Position numbers and translations under genes: made by a program
NCBI GenBank assembly: GCA_035551475.1
Contig: DASZMX010000014.1
Coordinates: forward strand, 1-8,059
Origin: DASZMX01 sp035551475
GTDB lineage: Bacteria > Verrucomicrobiota > Verrucomicrobiia > Limisphaerales > Palsa-1400
Length of the DNA stretch: 8,059 nucleotides
Direction of reading: 5' to 3'
Notes under the pieces: generated by a model
Databases searched by the model: none
Told to the model about the DNA's origin: nothing
Seen by the model: only the letters and a program-made list of their open reading frames with translations
Shown: one piece after another, positions 1 through 7,685 of the stretch
How positions within the stretch are numbered: position 1 is the stretch's first letter
Layout: each line of letters opens with the position of its first letter

Positions 1-2018
1 GGAATGTCGTTGTGCGGCAAATGCCGCGGGTCAATGACCGCGATTCCGTTCAACGTGCCAAACCACAATCGGCCATCAGCCCCTTTCCAGGCGGAGGGCT
101 GGTTGTAACCGCATTGATTCGAGGGCAGCCCGTCTTCTTTGGTGATGACGGAAAAACGCGGCGGAGTTTTTCGAGCGTCACAAAAATGGTTCAGTTGCTC
201 CAGGCTCGCCCGCAGGATGCCATGCGCGGTGGCCAGCCAAAGGCATCCCATATCATCCTCGATCATCGCCTGAATGGTGGTCACGGGAAGGCCGTCGCCG
301 ACGCGGATCACGCTAAATTTGCCGTTGCGATATCGAGTCAATTCCCGCCCCCCAATCCAAAGGCCGTCACCCGTGTCACGGAAGAGACAGATAATATTGC
401 TGCCGGATAATCCATCAGCGGTGGTGAATTTTTTTATCTCATGGCCTTTGATTCGGTTCAAACCGGAGGGCGTCCCCACCCACATGGCGCCCGAAGAATC
501 GTCTGTGAGCGCCTTGACGCAATCATCGGCCAGGCCGTCGCGCGTGGTCCACAAATGGAAATTCCCGGCGGCATAACGCGCCACGCCGCCGGTTTGGCCG
601 CCGATCCATAAATCGCCGCCATGGGTATTAAACAACGTGATGATGGGCCCGCTTACCATCCCAGGAGCCGTGTTCGAGTCGAATTGTTGATACCCGGTCC
701 GATTCGCGTCCATGTGGAACAGGCCGCGCCCGTAAGTCCCAAACCAGACGCCACCCTCGTCATCGGGCCAGAGGGTCCACACCTCCGAGGTGGGGCTGCC
801 CAGGAAGCCGACTCCCGCTTGCGTAAAACGTGTCCCGTCAAAATAATTCAAACCGCCCGTGTGGGCTCCGACCCAAACGCCATCACGGCCGCTGGCCGCC
901 AGCGATTCGGTGAGCTCCTCGGACATCCCCTCAGCCGTGCCAAAGGATTGCGCGACTCTGCGTCGCAATCGGATCACGCCGCCGCCTTCTGTTCCGAACC
1001 AGCGATTGCCTTCCCGATCCACCATCGGGCAACTCAACGCGTCAGCGCGATGGCCGCCGATCTGCGAGAGCAAGCTCCATCGTCCCTGCGGATCGCGACA
1101 CCATCCGCCATGCGGCATGCTGAACCAGATTTCGCCCGACGGATCGACCGTTATAAAACGAAAATCAACGCCGGCGGGCGCCAAGCCCTCATCCACAAAC
1201 GTGTTGGTGGTGTAGCGCCATAACCGCTTCTCGCTTCCCGCCGACACCATGACGCTCCCGTCCTCCAACGGTTTCAAAAGGCTAATGGTGTCCGGCGCTT
1301 TTTGGGTGAGAAGCGTGCGCCAGTTTCCCGCCTCCCACCGGGCGCACTTCGTCTCATTCCACGTCCACGGATGGCCCGATCGGTCAATCTCGAGTTGCGT
1401 GAGCGGCCCCCAATCCGGCGCGGGGGCTGTTTGATTGACAACCAGCAGCCGCCCCTTTTCATATTTCAGCAACCGACCCTGCTCGTCCCCCATCCAGACG
1501 ACCCCGTCCTTGCCTTCAGCCGAACTTGTCTCGCCCGCGACGGGCGGCGTCGCCGTCAGCGTGACGTGGTGAAAATGCCCGTTTGGCCCCATCACCAGCT
1601 CGCCGTGATCATCCCGCAGCCAAAGATTGCCCTTGGAGTCGGCCCACAAATGCACAAATTTTTTGCCGGCGAGAGCGGAAGATTGGCCGCCGTCAAAAAC
1701 ATCAAATCGAAGGCCGTCAAATCGCGCCAAACCGCCGCGGGTCAAAAGCCAGATATATCCATCGGTGGTTTGATCCATGGAAATGACCGCGTTTTGCGGC
1801 AAGCCATCATCGGTTTGCCAAGCGTCAATAATATATGTGGATTCAACCTCCGGCGGACCGCGCGGCGCCAAAGCCGCTGCCCTGCCCTGGCAAAGAAGCA
1901 GCCCCGCCCACACACCGGGAAAAAATACGCGCCATAAAAACCGCCCGGCAGCAGAGCGCAGGTGGAAACAGCCGGCTTTGAGCAGGATGGCGTTGGATTT
2001 CATAAGACCGCCGGCCAT
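1..2018 (-). CDS. Two-component regulator propeller sensor (partial, C-terminus beyond window)
   Basis: An uninterrupted reading frame of 672 codons runs off the left edge, so only the N-terminal part is seen. The first ATG (base 2018) directly follows an in-frame TAG; a second ATG lies at 2003. Neither has a good ribosome binding site. Residues about 26-51 look like a signal peptide (RFLWRVFFPGVWAGLLLC core, ending near ALA), so the rest should be periplasmic or outside. From residue 72 (GLPQNAV) to 662 there are 14 Reg_prop-type blades. Most carry a G-x-(L/I/V)-W-(hydrophobic)-G/A motif, with key Trp near 90, 133, 175, 218, 298, 340, 382, 425, 471, 513, 554, 594 and 652; one degenerate blade lies near 255-269. 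Fourteen blades equal two seven-bladed propellers, as in the input region of Bacteroides hybrid two-component systems. In that family a Y_Y_Y domain, a membrane segment and a histidine kinase usually follow; that part is inferred. The ligand is unknown. Confidence 0.9.
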   Translation of the reverse strand, partial: MAGGLMKSNAILLKAGCFHLRSAAGRFLWRVFFPGVWAGLLLCQGRAAALAPRGPPEVESTYIIDAWQTDDGLPQNAVISMDQTTDGYIWLLTRGGLARFDGLRFDVFDGGQSSALAGKKFVHLWADSKGNLWLRDDHGELVMGPNGHFHHVTLTATPPVAGETSSAEGKDGVVWMGDEQGRLLKYEKGRLLVVNQTAPAPDWGPLTQLEIDRSGHPWTWNETKCARWEAGNWRTLLTQKAPDTISLLKPLEDGSVMVSAGSEKRLWRYTTNTFVDEGLAPAGVDFRFITVDPSGEIWFSMPHGGWCRDPQGRWSLLSQIGGHRADALSCPMVDREGNRWFGTEGGGVIRLRRRVAQSFGTAEGMSEELTESLAASGRDGVWVGAHTGGLNYFDGTRFTQAGVGFLGSPTSEVWTLWPDDEGGVWFGTYGRGLFHMDANRTGYQQFDSNTAPGMVSGPIITLFNTHGGDLWIGGQTGGVARYAAGNFHLWTTRDGLADDCVKALTDDSSGAMWVGTPSGLNRIKGHEIKKFTTADGLSGSNIICLFRDTGDGLWIGGRELTRYRNGKFSVIRVGDGLPVTTIQAMIEDDMGCLWLATAHGILRASLEQLNHFCDARKTPPRFSVITKEDGLPSNQCGYNQPSAWKGADGRLWFGTLNGIAVIDPRHLPHNDI

Positions 2019-2250
2019 CTAAAATGCACCGGCGCGCCTTGCCCACCTCCATCCCTGCCAAACAGCCAACATGGTCCGATGGTGACATTTTCACTCGGAA
2101 TTGACAAAACGAATATCCAACCACGCGAGAACTGCCGGTAAAATCGTAACGCGCCCTAACTCAACACGGCCACAATCGATGAGGGCCTCAGCGGAGCTGG
2201 GAGGAACACCTTGGCGGATTCATCGGATTGCGCGAAGCAGTCATGCCGTT
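2019..2250. other. Intergenic gap between glcF and the propeller sensor
   Basis: This 232-base stretch separates the glcF stop codon from the sensor start and is the only sizeable non-coding gap in the window. It should hold the end of the upstream transcript and the sensor's own promoter. I looked for a stem-loop with a T-run on the minus strand and found none that is convincing. Possible -35/-10 pairs around 2085-2145 match the sigma-70 consensus too poorly to call. A perfect 8-base palindrome, ggcgcgcc, lies at 2031-2038, just upstream of the sensor start, but may be chance. Short open frames crossing the gap have no recognisable content. Confidence 0.6.
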
Positions 2251-3564
2251 CTATGGCGATTGACGGTAGGCGTCCGCGAGAATTGAAATCGGGTGCAATA
2301 CCTTGACGGCGCCGCCGGCCTCCCGCAAGCCGGCCTCGATTTGAACGGTGCAACCGGGATTGGCCGAAGCCACGACGGCCGCGTGAGTGGATTCAATATG
2401 CGCCAGTTTTCGCAAGAGAAGTTTCCGGGACATCTCAGGCTGGGTGATATTGTATATGCCCGCGCTGCCGCAACACCAACTGGCTTCGGGCAGTTCGACC
2501 AGCTCAATTCCCGGAATAGCCCGGAGCGTCTCTCTCGGGGCGCGGGTGATTTTTTGGCCATGACAGAGATGGCAGGAGTCGTGATAGGTGACGCGGGTCG
2601 TCGCGTCCGGCCGCGCCGGTTTTTCGATGCCGATCTCCGCGAGCCATTCGTGCACATCTTTCAACTTGCGCGACCAGGCGTCGGCGCGGACGGCAAAAAT
2701 CGGATCGTGCCGCAAAAGATGGCCGTAATTTTTTAAGTGCGAGCCACAACCGCCGGCGTTGCTGATAATCGCATCCAAATGATCCAGCGACCCCGACGCT
2801 TTTTCCATGGCCTCAATGTTGCGTCGCGCCATGTCGCACGCCAGTTCGTGCTCTCCATTGTGCGAGTGCAGCGAGCCGCAACAATGTTGGCGCCGGGGAG
2901 TGATCACTTCGCAGCCGTTCCTTAAAAGCACGTCCACGGTGTCCCGGTTGATCTCGGGATAGATCAAGTCCTGGACGCAACCGGTCAAGACTCCCACTCG
3001 ATAACGCCGCGTTGAGGGAGTTTCCACCTCCTTGATCAAACCATCAGAGAAGCGGCGGCGCACCGTGGGCGTCAGCGGTTCGATTTCCCGGAGGCGCCGG
3101 GGCAGCAGCCTGGTTAATCTGCACGTCCGGACAAATCGCTGCAGCCCGAGCATTTGATAGAAAAATAATAATCGGCCCGCCAGCCGCAAAGCCCGCGGCC
3201 GGGTAAAAAGAAATCGGAGGGTGAACCAACGAATCCAGTCGCGCTTCCTGCCGCTCAACACGCCGCTTTCTTCCACATCCGCCCGCGCCGTTTCAAACAG
3301 CTCCGCATAATTGACGCCCGCCGGGCAGGCCGTCGCGCAAGCGAGGCAGCCAAGACAAAAATACATTTCGTCGGCGAACTTGCTCGTGACGGCCAGCTCG
3401 CCATCCGCCACGGCGCGCATCAAGGCAATGCGTCCGCGCGGGCTGTGCCGCTCCATTTTGGTCGCGTCGTAGGTGGGGCAGGTCGAGAGGCAGAGGCCGC
3501 AGTGCATGCACTGCTGCAGCACGGAGTAGTCCAGCCGCCTAAGGCGGTAAGAATGATCGGTCAT
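2251..3564 (-). CDS. glcF: Glycolate (or D-lactate) dehydrogenase iron-sulfur subunit GlcF
   Basis: A 437-residue protein, close to the length of E. coli GlcF (about 407). Two ferredoxin-type 4Fe-4S motifs lie at the N-terminus: Cys19, 22, 25, 29 (CMHCGLCLSTCP) and Cys70, 73, 76, 80 (CLGCLACATACP). Two cysteine-rich CCG domains follow. The first has Cys196, CysCys228-229 and Cys273; the second has Cys331, Cys334, CysCys364-365 (WCCGSAGIY) and Cys405. This order is diagnostic of the GlcF/LldE/HdrB-like group. The role is to pass electrons from the flavin of GlcD to the membrane quinone pool while glycolate becomes glyoxylate. The start overlaps the glcD stop as ATGA with no Shine-Dalgarno site, so translation is probably coupled to glcD. 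No transmembrane segment is evident. Glycolate versus D-lactate as substrate cannot be settled from the sequence. Confidence 0.93.
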   Translation of the reverse strand: MTDHSYRLRRLDYSVLQQCMHCGLCLSTCPTYDATKMERHSPRGRIALMRAVADGELAVTSKFADEMYFCLGCLACATACPAGVNYAELFETARADVEESGVLSGRKRDWIRWFTLRFLFTRPRALRLAGRLLFFYQMLGLQRFVRTCRLTRLLPRRLREIEPLTPTVRRRFSDGLIKEVETPSTRRYRVGVLTGCVQDLIYPEINRDTVDVLLRNGCEVITPRRQHCCGSLHSHNGEHELACDMARRNIEAMEKASGSLDHLDAIISNAGGCGSHLKNYGHLLRHDPIFAVRADAWSRKLKDVHEWLAEIGIEKPARPDATTRVTYHDSCHLCHGQKITRAPRETLRAIPGIELVELPEASWCCGSAGIYNITQPEMSRKLLLRKLAHIESTHAAVVASANPGCTVQIEAGLREAGGAVKVLHPISILADAYRQSP

Positions 3565-4955
3565 GACGCGAAAATTTTCCCAGGATTGAGCAGGCCATGC
3601 GGATCGAGCGCTTGCTTGAGAAGGCGCATGAGGCTAAGGCTGTCCTCGCCCACTGCTTTGGGCAGAAATTCCCTTTTCGCGAGGCCCACGCCATGTTCAC
3701 CCGTAATCGTGCCCCCCAGGTGCACCGCATAGTCAAAAATCTCCTTCATCGCCCGTTCCACCCGCTCCATCTCCGCGGTGTTCCGCTCGTCGGTCAGGAA
3801 AGTGGGATGGAGATTGCCATCGCCCATGTGGCCGAACGTCGCGATCCGCACCGCGTGGCGTTCGCCGACCTCTTGGATGAACCGGACCATTTTCGCCAAC
3901 TCGGTTCGTGGCACAGTGGCATCCTCCAAAATCGTCGTCGGCGAAACGCGCGCCAAGGCCGAAAACGCCGAGCGCCGGGCGGTCGCCAAACGAGCCGCCT
4001 CCTGCGGCGAACCCGCCAGGATCACCGACATTGCGCCGTGTTGCCGGGCAATCTGTTCCATGCGGCAAGCCTCATAGGTGGCCGCATCTGGATGGCCGTC
4101 CGATTCGAGGAGAAGGAGCGCCTCAGCGTCGCGCGGCAAACCAATGCGCGCAAAATCCTCCACGCAGTGAATGGTGATTTTATCCAAAAACTCCAGGGTG
4201 CACGGCACAATCTTGTTGGCGATAATCGCCGAAACCGTCTCGGCCGCGGCGTCCAGGCTGGCAAAAGTGGCGACCAGCGTTTTCTTGCTTTGCGGTTGCG
4301 GGACAAGTTTAAGCAGAACTTTCGTTATGATTCCGAGCGTCCCTTCGGAACCGATGAAAACATCTTTCATCGAATAACCCGCGACATCTTTGACACACTT
4401 GCTGCCGAGCCAAACGATCCGTCCATCGGCCAACACCACCTCCAGCGCCATGACGTAATCGCGCGTCACGCCATATTTCAATCCTCTGAGCCCGCCGGAA
4501 TTTTCGGCCACATTGCCGCCGATTGTTGAAACGCGCAGCGAACCCGGGTCAGGGGGATACATGAGGCCGGCGGCTTCGGCGGCCGCGGCGATGGTTTGGG
4601 TCACGACTCCAGTCTCGGCGAGAAGGGTAAGATTCTTTTCGTCCAGTTCCAGGATCCGATTCATCTGCACCAGACACAGGACAATGCAGCCCGGCGCCGG
4701 CACACTGCCGCCGCTCAAGCCAGTTCCCGAACCTCGCGCGACCACGCTCACCCGATGCTCCGCGGCCACACGCATGATCATGGCAACTTCAGCCGTGGTC
4801 CGCGGAAAAACCACGCAACGCGGAATCTCCCGCAAAGCCGCCGTCCCATCGAAGGTATAGGGAATCAGATCCTCGGGTTCGAGGAGAACCCGCTCCTGCC
4901 CGCAAACGGTGAATAGCTTCTGGATGACAATTTCCTGCGCTATGCCGCTATTCAT
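3561..4955 (-). CDS. glcD: Glycolate (or D-lactate) dehydrogenase FAD subunit GlcD
   Basis: A 464-residue FAD-linked oxidoreductase of the GlcD/D-lactate dehydrogenase family (E. coli GlcD is 499). The N-terminal FAD_binding_4 (PCMH-type) domain spans about residues 40-220, with RGSGTGLSGG at 74-83, PPDPGS at 134-139 and IGGNVAENSGG at 145-155. A GSEGTLGIIT stretch follows near 207. The FAD-oxidase C-terminal domain carries HMGDGNLHP at 376-384 and GEHGVG at 419-424; His376, His383, Glu420 and His421 match the metal/substrate site known in this family. The C-terminus (LLNPGKIF) is the usual ending. The reaction is oxidation of a 2-hydroxy acid to its 2-oxo acid with FAD. The ATG start is supported by GGAGG seven bases upstream. 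It is followed immediately by glcF through an ATGA overlap. No glcE is present, so this is the two-subunit arrangement seen in many bacteria. D-2-hydroxyglutarate or D-lactate are alternative substrates. Confidence 0.93.
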   Translation of the reverse strand: MNSGIAQEIVIQKLFTVCGQERVLLEPEDLIPYTFDGTAALREIPRCVVFPRTTAEVAMIMRVAAEHRVSVVARGSGTGLSGGSVPAPGCIVLCLVQMNRILELDEKNLTLLAETGVVTQTIAAAAEAAGLMYPPDPGSLRVSTIGGNVAENSGGLRGLKYGVTRDYVMALEVVLADGRIVWLGSKCVKDVAGYSMKDVFIGSEGTLGIITKVLLKLVPQPQSKKTLVATFASLDAAAETVSAIIANKIVPCTLEFLDKITIHCVEDFARIGLPRDAEALLLLESDGHPDAATYEACRMEQIARQHGAMSVILAGSPQEAARLATARRSAFSALARVSPTTILEDATVPRTELAKMVRFIQEVGERHAVRIATFGHMGDGNLHPTFLTDERNTAEMERVERAMKEIFDYAVHLGGTITGEHGVGLAKREFLPKAVGEDSLSLMRLLKQALDPHGLLNPGKIFAS

Positions 4956-4962
4956 GGTTGCG

Positions 4963-4967
4963 CCTCC
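4963..4967 (-). promoter_or_regulatory. Ribosome binding site of glcD (GGAGG)
   Basis: On the minus strand GGAGG sits seven bases before the glcD ATG, an ideal Shine-Dalgarno core and spacing. It is the only strong one I see in the window, and it fixes the glcD start. It suggests glcD is loaded with ribosomes independently of the preceding hydrolase gene. Confidence 0.75.
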
Positions 4968-4981
4968 GGGCCTGCGACATT

Positions 4982-5917
4982 CTACTTAAGGTGGCGATGG
5001 AAAAAGCGGATGGACTCCTGCCAGGATTCAGCATCAAAATTGCCGTTGCCGTGGCCTGTGTTCGGCCAAATCACCAAGGAAACTTCGACATTGGCCCGAT
5101 AGAGGGCGCGCGCGAAGCAAATCATGTTCTCAGGATTCACCGTCGGATCTCGTCCGCCTTGAATCAGCAAAAACGGGGCGGCGTTGCTCGTGACCAAATA
5201 GTACGGTGAAGCGGCGTGATTGATGGTCCCAAGGCAGTGGCAGGAGTCATCATAGGGAAACGGAATTCCGTACCCGAAGTCGCCCGCCGAAATTTGGGTC
5301 GGGCCGAATTGATTGACCACCGCTTGGACTTGGCTGCTATATCGCTCCAGCGGATCGCCGTTGGCGCCGCCCGCTTCTGTCAAACCTAATAGACTCGCCA
5401 GGTGGCCGCCGGCCGATTGGCCAATCGCACCAAATTTCTCGGGATCAATATTATATTCCTGCGCCCGCGATCGCAACCAGCGCACCGCGCGCTGGCAGTC
5501 CTCCACCGCCGCCGGATACGGCGCCTTAAGCCGATAATCGATGCTAAGGACTGCGAAACCTTCCTTAACAAAGTCAAGGTACACGGGCCAAACCTGTCGT
5601 TTGTCGCCTACCACCCACCCGCCGCCGTGAATAAAAATAATGGCAGGCGTCGGCTTGGAGCGCTGCTTCGGCAGATAAAGGTCCGCCAGAAGGGATTGCC
5701 CGCCCGCCGTGCCATAGGCCACATCGGTTTTTACGATGACGTTTTCTGGAATCGCCGGGCTAGGCGGCAGCGGGCCTGTGCCTTTGACTTCTTCGGCCCG
5801 CAACGACTGGAAAATGCCGGCCGCCAAAAGAACGGCTGCAAAAATCGAAGCGCGACGGCAAACCACTTTTGAAAGGATAGCGGGGCGTGTTTTCAAGGTA
5901 ATAGTCCGGCCTAACAA
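4982..5917 (-). CDS. Secreted alpha/beta hydrolase, BD-FAE / acetyl-esterase type
   Basis: An alpha/beta-hydrolase of up to 311 residues. The oxyanion-hole motif is HGGGW at 97-101, the nucleophile elbow is GQSAGG with Ser168, the acid is probably Asp257 (QGGRDPTVN) and the base His289 (NTGHGNG), giving a full catalytic triad. This layout fits the BD-FAE group (bifunctional feruloyl/acetyl-xylan esterase-like), which removes acyl groups from plant polysaccharides; other carboxylic esters are possible. A signal peptide with Arg21-Arg22 and the core SIFAAVLLAAG, ending about LRA-EE (residue 41), predicts export. There is no ATG near the N-terminus. The coordinates use TTG at 5917, one base after the upstream stop codon; TTG at 5896 and GTG at 5866 are alternatives, and the GTG would give a more typical signal peptide. 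None has a clear ribosome binding site, so re-initiation after the preceding gene is likely. A 26-base gap leads to glcD. Confidence 0.85.
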   Translation of the reverse strand: MLGRTITLKTRPAILSKVVCRRASIFAAVLLAAGIFQSLRAEEVKGTGPLPPSPAIPENVIVKTDVAYGTAGGQSLLADLYLPKQRSKPTPAIIFIHGGGWVVGDKRQVWPVYLDFVKEGFAVLSIDYRLKAPYPAAVEDCQRAVRWLRSRAQEYNIDPEKFGAIGQSAGGHLASLLGLTEAGGANGDPLERYSSQVQAVVNQFGPTQISAGDFGYGIPFPYDDSCHCLGTINHAASPYYLVTSNAAPFLLIQGGRDPTVNPENMICFARALYRANVEVSLVIWPNTGHGNGNFDAESWQESIRFFHRHLK

Positions 5918-5918
5918 C

Positions 5919-7685
5919 CTAGAGTTGAGGTATGGGCGGTTTAATAGGCGCGGCCGCGCTCAAAACGCCGTGGGCCTTGAGGCGCCGCCGAAAAATTCCG
6001 TGGTCGCAATTGGCGTAGAGCATATCGAACGCGGCTCCGCCAAAAACAACTCCTCTGAGTTTGTCGCCCGCAGGCTGCGTAATAATTCCACGAATTCGCC
6101 CCAACGGATCGCTTAATTGAATTCCCAGCAAGGTGGGAATGTAGATTCGGCCCAGCGTGTCCACGGCCATCTGCCCGCAAACGGTCGTTGCGCTAATATC
6201 ATCCAATTGCAAATGAACCCAGTTTTCACCGTTGCGCAGCGTGCCGTCTGGCTCGACTTCGAATAAATAGACGAAGTGTTCCCCGGGCTCGGCCACCAGC
6301 AGCGAACCTTGATCAGGTGTAAACGCGACATCGCAAGGCCCCTTCAGGGCGCAATCGATCGTCCGCTTTTCGCGCCGGCCATCCGTCAACCAGAGTTTAT
6401 GGTCGGGGGAACCGGCGGCGTAAATGAGGCCGCCATGCGAGATGGAGAGCGAGTTGCACGCTAGACCGTGCGCGACCACGGATTGATGCCCCTCGCTGTC
6501 GAAGGCCAGAATTCGATTTTTTTGCGGATCGCTGGCGTAAAGTCGATGGTCTGGACCGAAAGCCAGTCCGGTGAGGTTTGATTTGCACTTGGCGACACGG
6601 TCGATTTTGTCTTCCAAGCCCACTCGATAAATGCAGGCGTCGTTCGAGGAATAGAAGTAAACCAGGCCGGCGGCGTCCACCGCCAGGGAGGAGGCATTTG
6701 TTTGATTGACAGCAACTCGCTCCCATGACTCGCCCGCCGGCAAGAGATTAACCAGAGGCTGGCTCGAGCCCCTGCCCGCCGCGACCGGAGTTGGGTAATC
6801 TTTCCACAAATAGCGCATGACGTCGGGAAAGAGAGAATCAGCATGTTTCATGGTATGCGCGCCATCACCCCAGACGTTGGTGACTTCATACCCGGCAAAT
6901 TGGAGCGCCGCCGCCATTCCGGCGTTGAGTTTTGGCCAGTCCCCAAATTCGCCGCGCGCATCTCCCGAACCGTCCTGGATAAAAACCCGAATGGGCTTCG
7001 GTTCGGTTTTCCGGATTAATCCCGCCAGGGTGTCTCCGCCGCGCAACGAGCCGTAGCTGCCAATCGCGCTGAAGACGCGCGTAAAATAATCCGGCCGTTC
7101 CCACGCGGCATTAAAGGCGCAGATGGCGCCCGAACTGGTTCCCGCGATGGCGTGGTCATTGCCGCTGGCGCTGAAATGGTATTTCTGCTGCACCACCGGG
7201 AGAAGCTCTTCGGTCAGAAACCGAACATAGCGATCACCCAAGCCATCGTACTCATAGGAGCGGTTGAGCCGGTCGATAATATTTGTGGAGGAGGAGGCGA
7301 CAATGCCCGGCGCCACAAAGACGGCGATGGTTACAGGCATTTCATGGCGCGCGATCAAGTTATCCAGAACCGTCGGCGTATTGTAGATCACCCCATCCTG
7401 CACCACGAGAAGGCAGGCGGGCTGGGCCGCGTTATATTCCTGCGGCACATAAATCCAATAATTGCGCTTGGTGCCAGGGAAGATCTTGCTGCCTTCAAAC
7501 GTATATTTCGTTACCTCGCCTTTGGGCGCGCCTTCGCGGGGACGCGAATCCGGTCCGAGGACATAGTCATCGGCCGCGAATAACCGAGGCGAGGCAACGA
7601 AGAGCAATAGCGCCAATCCGGGCCAGCCGACCGTCAGGCGCGGCCAGAACAACTTATTAAGCCGCTTTTTGAAAGCGCGTCGCAT
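5919..7685 (-). CDS. Secreted two-domain protein: Fes-like esterase plus SMP-30/gluconolactonase-type propeller
   Basis: From ATG 7685 the protein is 588 residues. The n-region is basic (MRRAFKKRLNK), followed by the hydrophobic core PGLALLLFVASP and a likely cleavage near LFA-AD (about residue 37), so it is exported. Residues about 55-300 form an esterase domain of the enterochelin-esterase/esterase D type, with GTSSGA and nucleophile Ser184, acid Asp242 (QDGSGDARG) and His277 (GDGAHTMKH). Residues about 325-575 form an SMP-30/NHL-like propeller with repeated strands such as LAVDAAGLVYF, LAFGPDHRLYAS, VAFTPDQGSLLVAEP and MAVDTLGRIYIP. The family known from PVC bacteria pairs these domains; the substrate is unknown, but an ester or sugar lactone is plausible. 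The start is uncertain: ATG 7745 would overlap the kinase gene by 89 bases, ATG 7685 by 29, and TTG 7652 not at all. No start has a strong ribosome binding site. Confidence 0.85.
   Translation of the reverse strand: MRRAFKKRLNKLFWPRLTVGWPGLALLLFVASPRLFAADDYVLGPDSRPREGAPKGEVTKYTFEGSKIFPGTKRNYWIYVPQEYNAAQPACLLVVQDGVIYNTPTVLDNLIARHEMPVTIAVFVAPGIVASSSTNIIDRLNRSYEYDGLGDRYVRFLTEELLPVVQQKYHFSASGNDHAIAGTSSGAICAFNAAWERPDYFTRVFSAIGSYGSLRGGDTLAGLIRKTEPKPIRVFIQDGSGDARGEFGDWPKLNAGMAAALQFAGYEVTNVWGDGAHTMKHADSLFPDVMRYLWKDYPTPVAAGRGSSQPLVNLLPAGESWERVAVNQTNASSLAVDAAGLVYFYSSNDACIYRVGLEDKIDRVAKCKSNLTGLAFGPDHRLYASDPQKNRILAFDSEGHQSVVAHGLACNSLSISHGGLIYAAGSPDHKLWLTDGRREKRTIDCALKGPCDVAFTPDQGSLLVAEPGEHFVYLFEVEPDGTLRNGENWVHLQLDDISATTVCGQMAVDTLGRIYIPTLLGIQLSDPLGRIRGIITQPAGDKLRGVVFGGAAFDMLYANCDHGIFRRRLKAHGVLSAAAPIKPPIPQL

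Noticed and set aside
1302..1937. A 211-codon open frame on the plus strand, and others at 12-410 and 621-1223
   Set aside because: All are antisense to the uninterrupted propeller sensor frame, which shows regular blade repeats. They are shadow frames.
1..2018. Degenerate tandem repeat or repeat array suggested by recurring tgg-rich blocks
   Set aside because: The periodicity of about 126 bases reflects the protein's propeller blades; the DNA copies are too diverged to be a nucleotide repeat or CRISPR.
1843..2124. A 93-codon minus-strand frame across the sensor start
   Set aside because: It is out of frame with the sensor, ends within it and shows no recognisable content; the sensor frame explains the region.
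2085..2145. Possible sigma-70-like promoter (TTGTCA or TTTACC with GATATT) upstream of the sensor
   Set aside because: No pair gives both a good match and a proper 16-18 base spacing; too weak to list as a feature.
2241..2657. A 138-codon minus-strand frame overlapping the 3' part of glcF
   Set aside because: It is a frame-shifted shadow of glcF. The glcF frame itself is continuous with all its cysteine motifs, so there is no sign of a real frameshift or second gene.
3597..4529. A 310-codon open frame on the plus strand
   Set aside because: It lies wholly antisense to glcD, whose domains and motifs are unmistakable. The translation is rich in Arg and His without any recognisable fold, as expected from the complement of a GC-rich gene.
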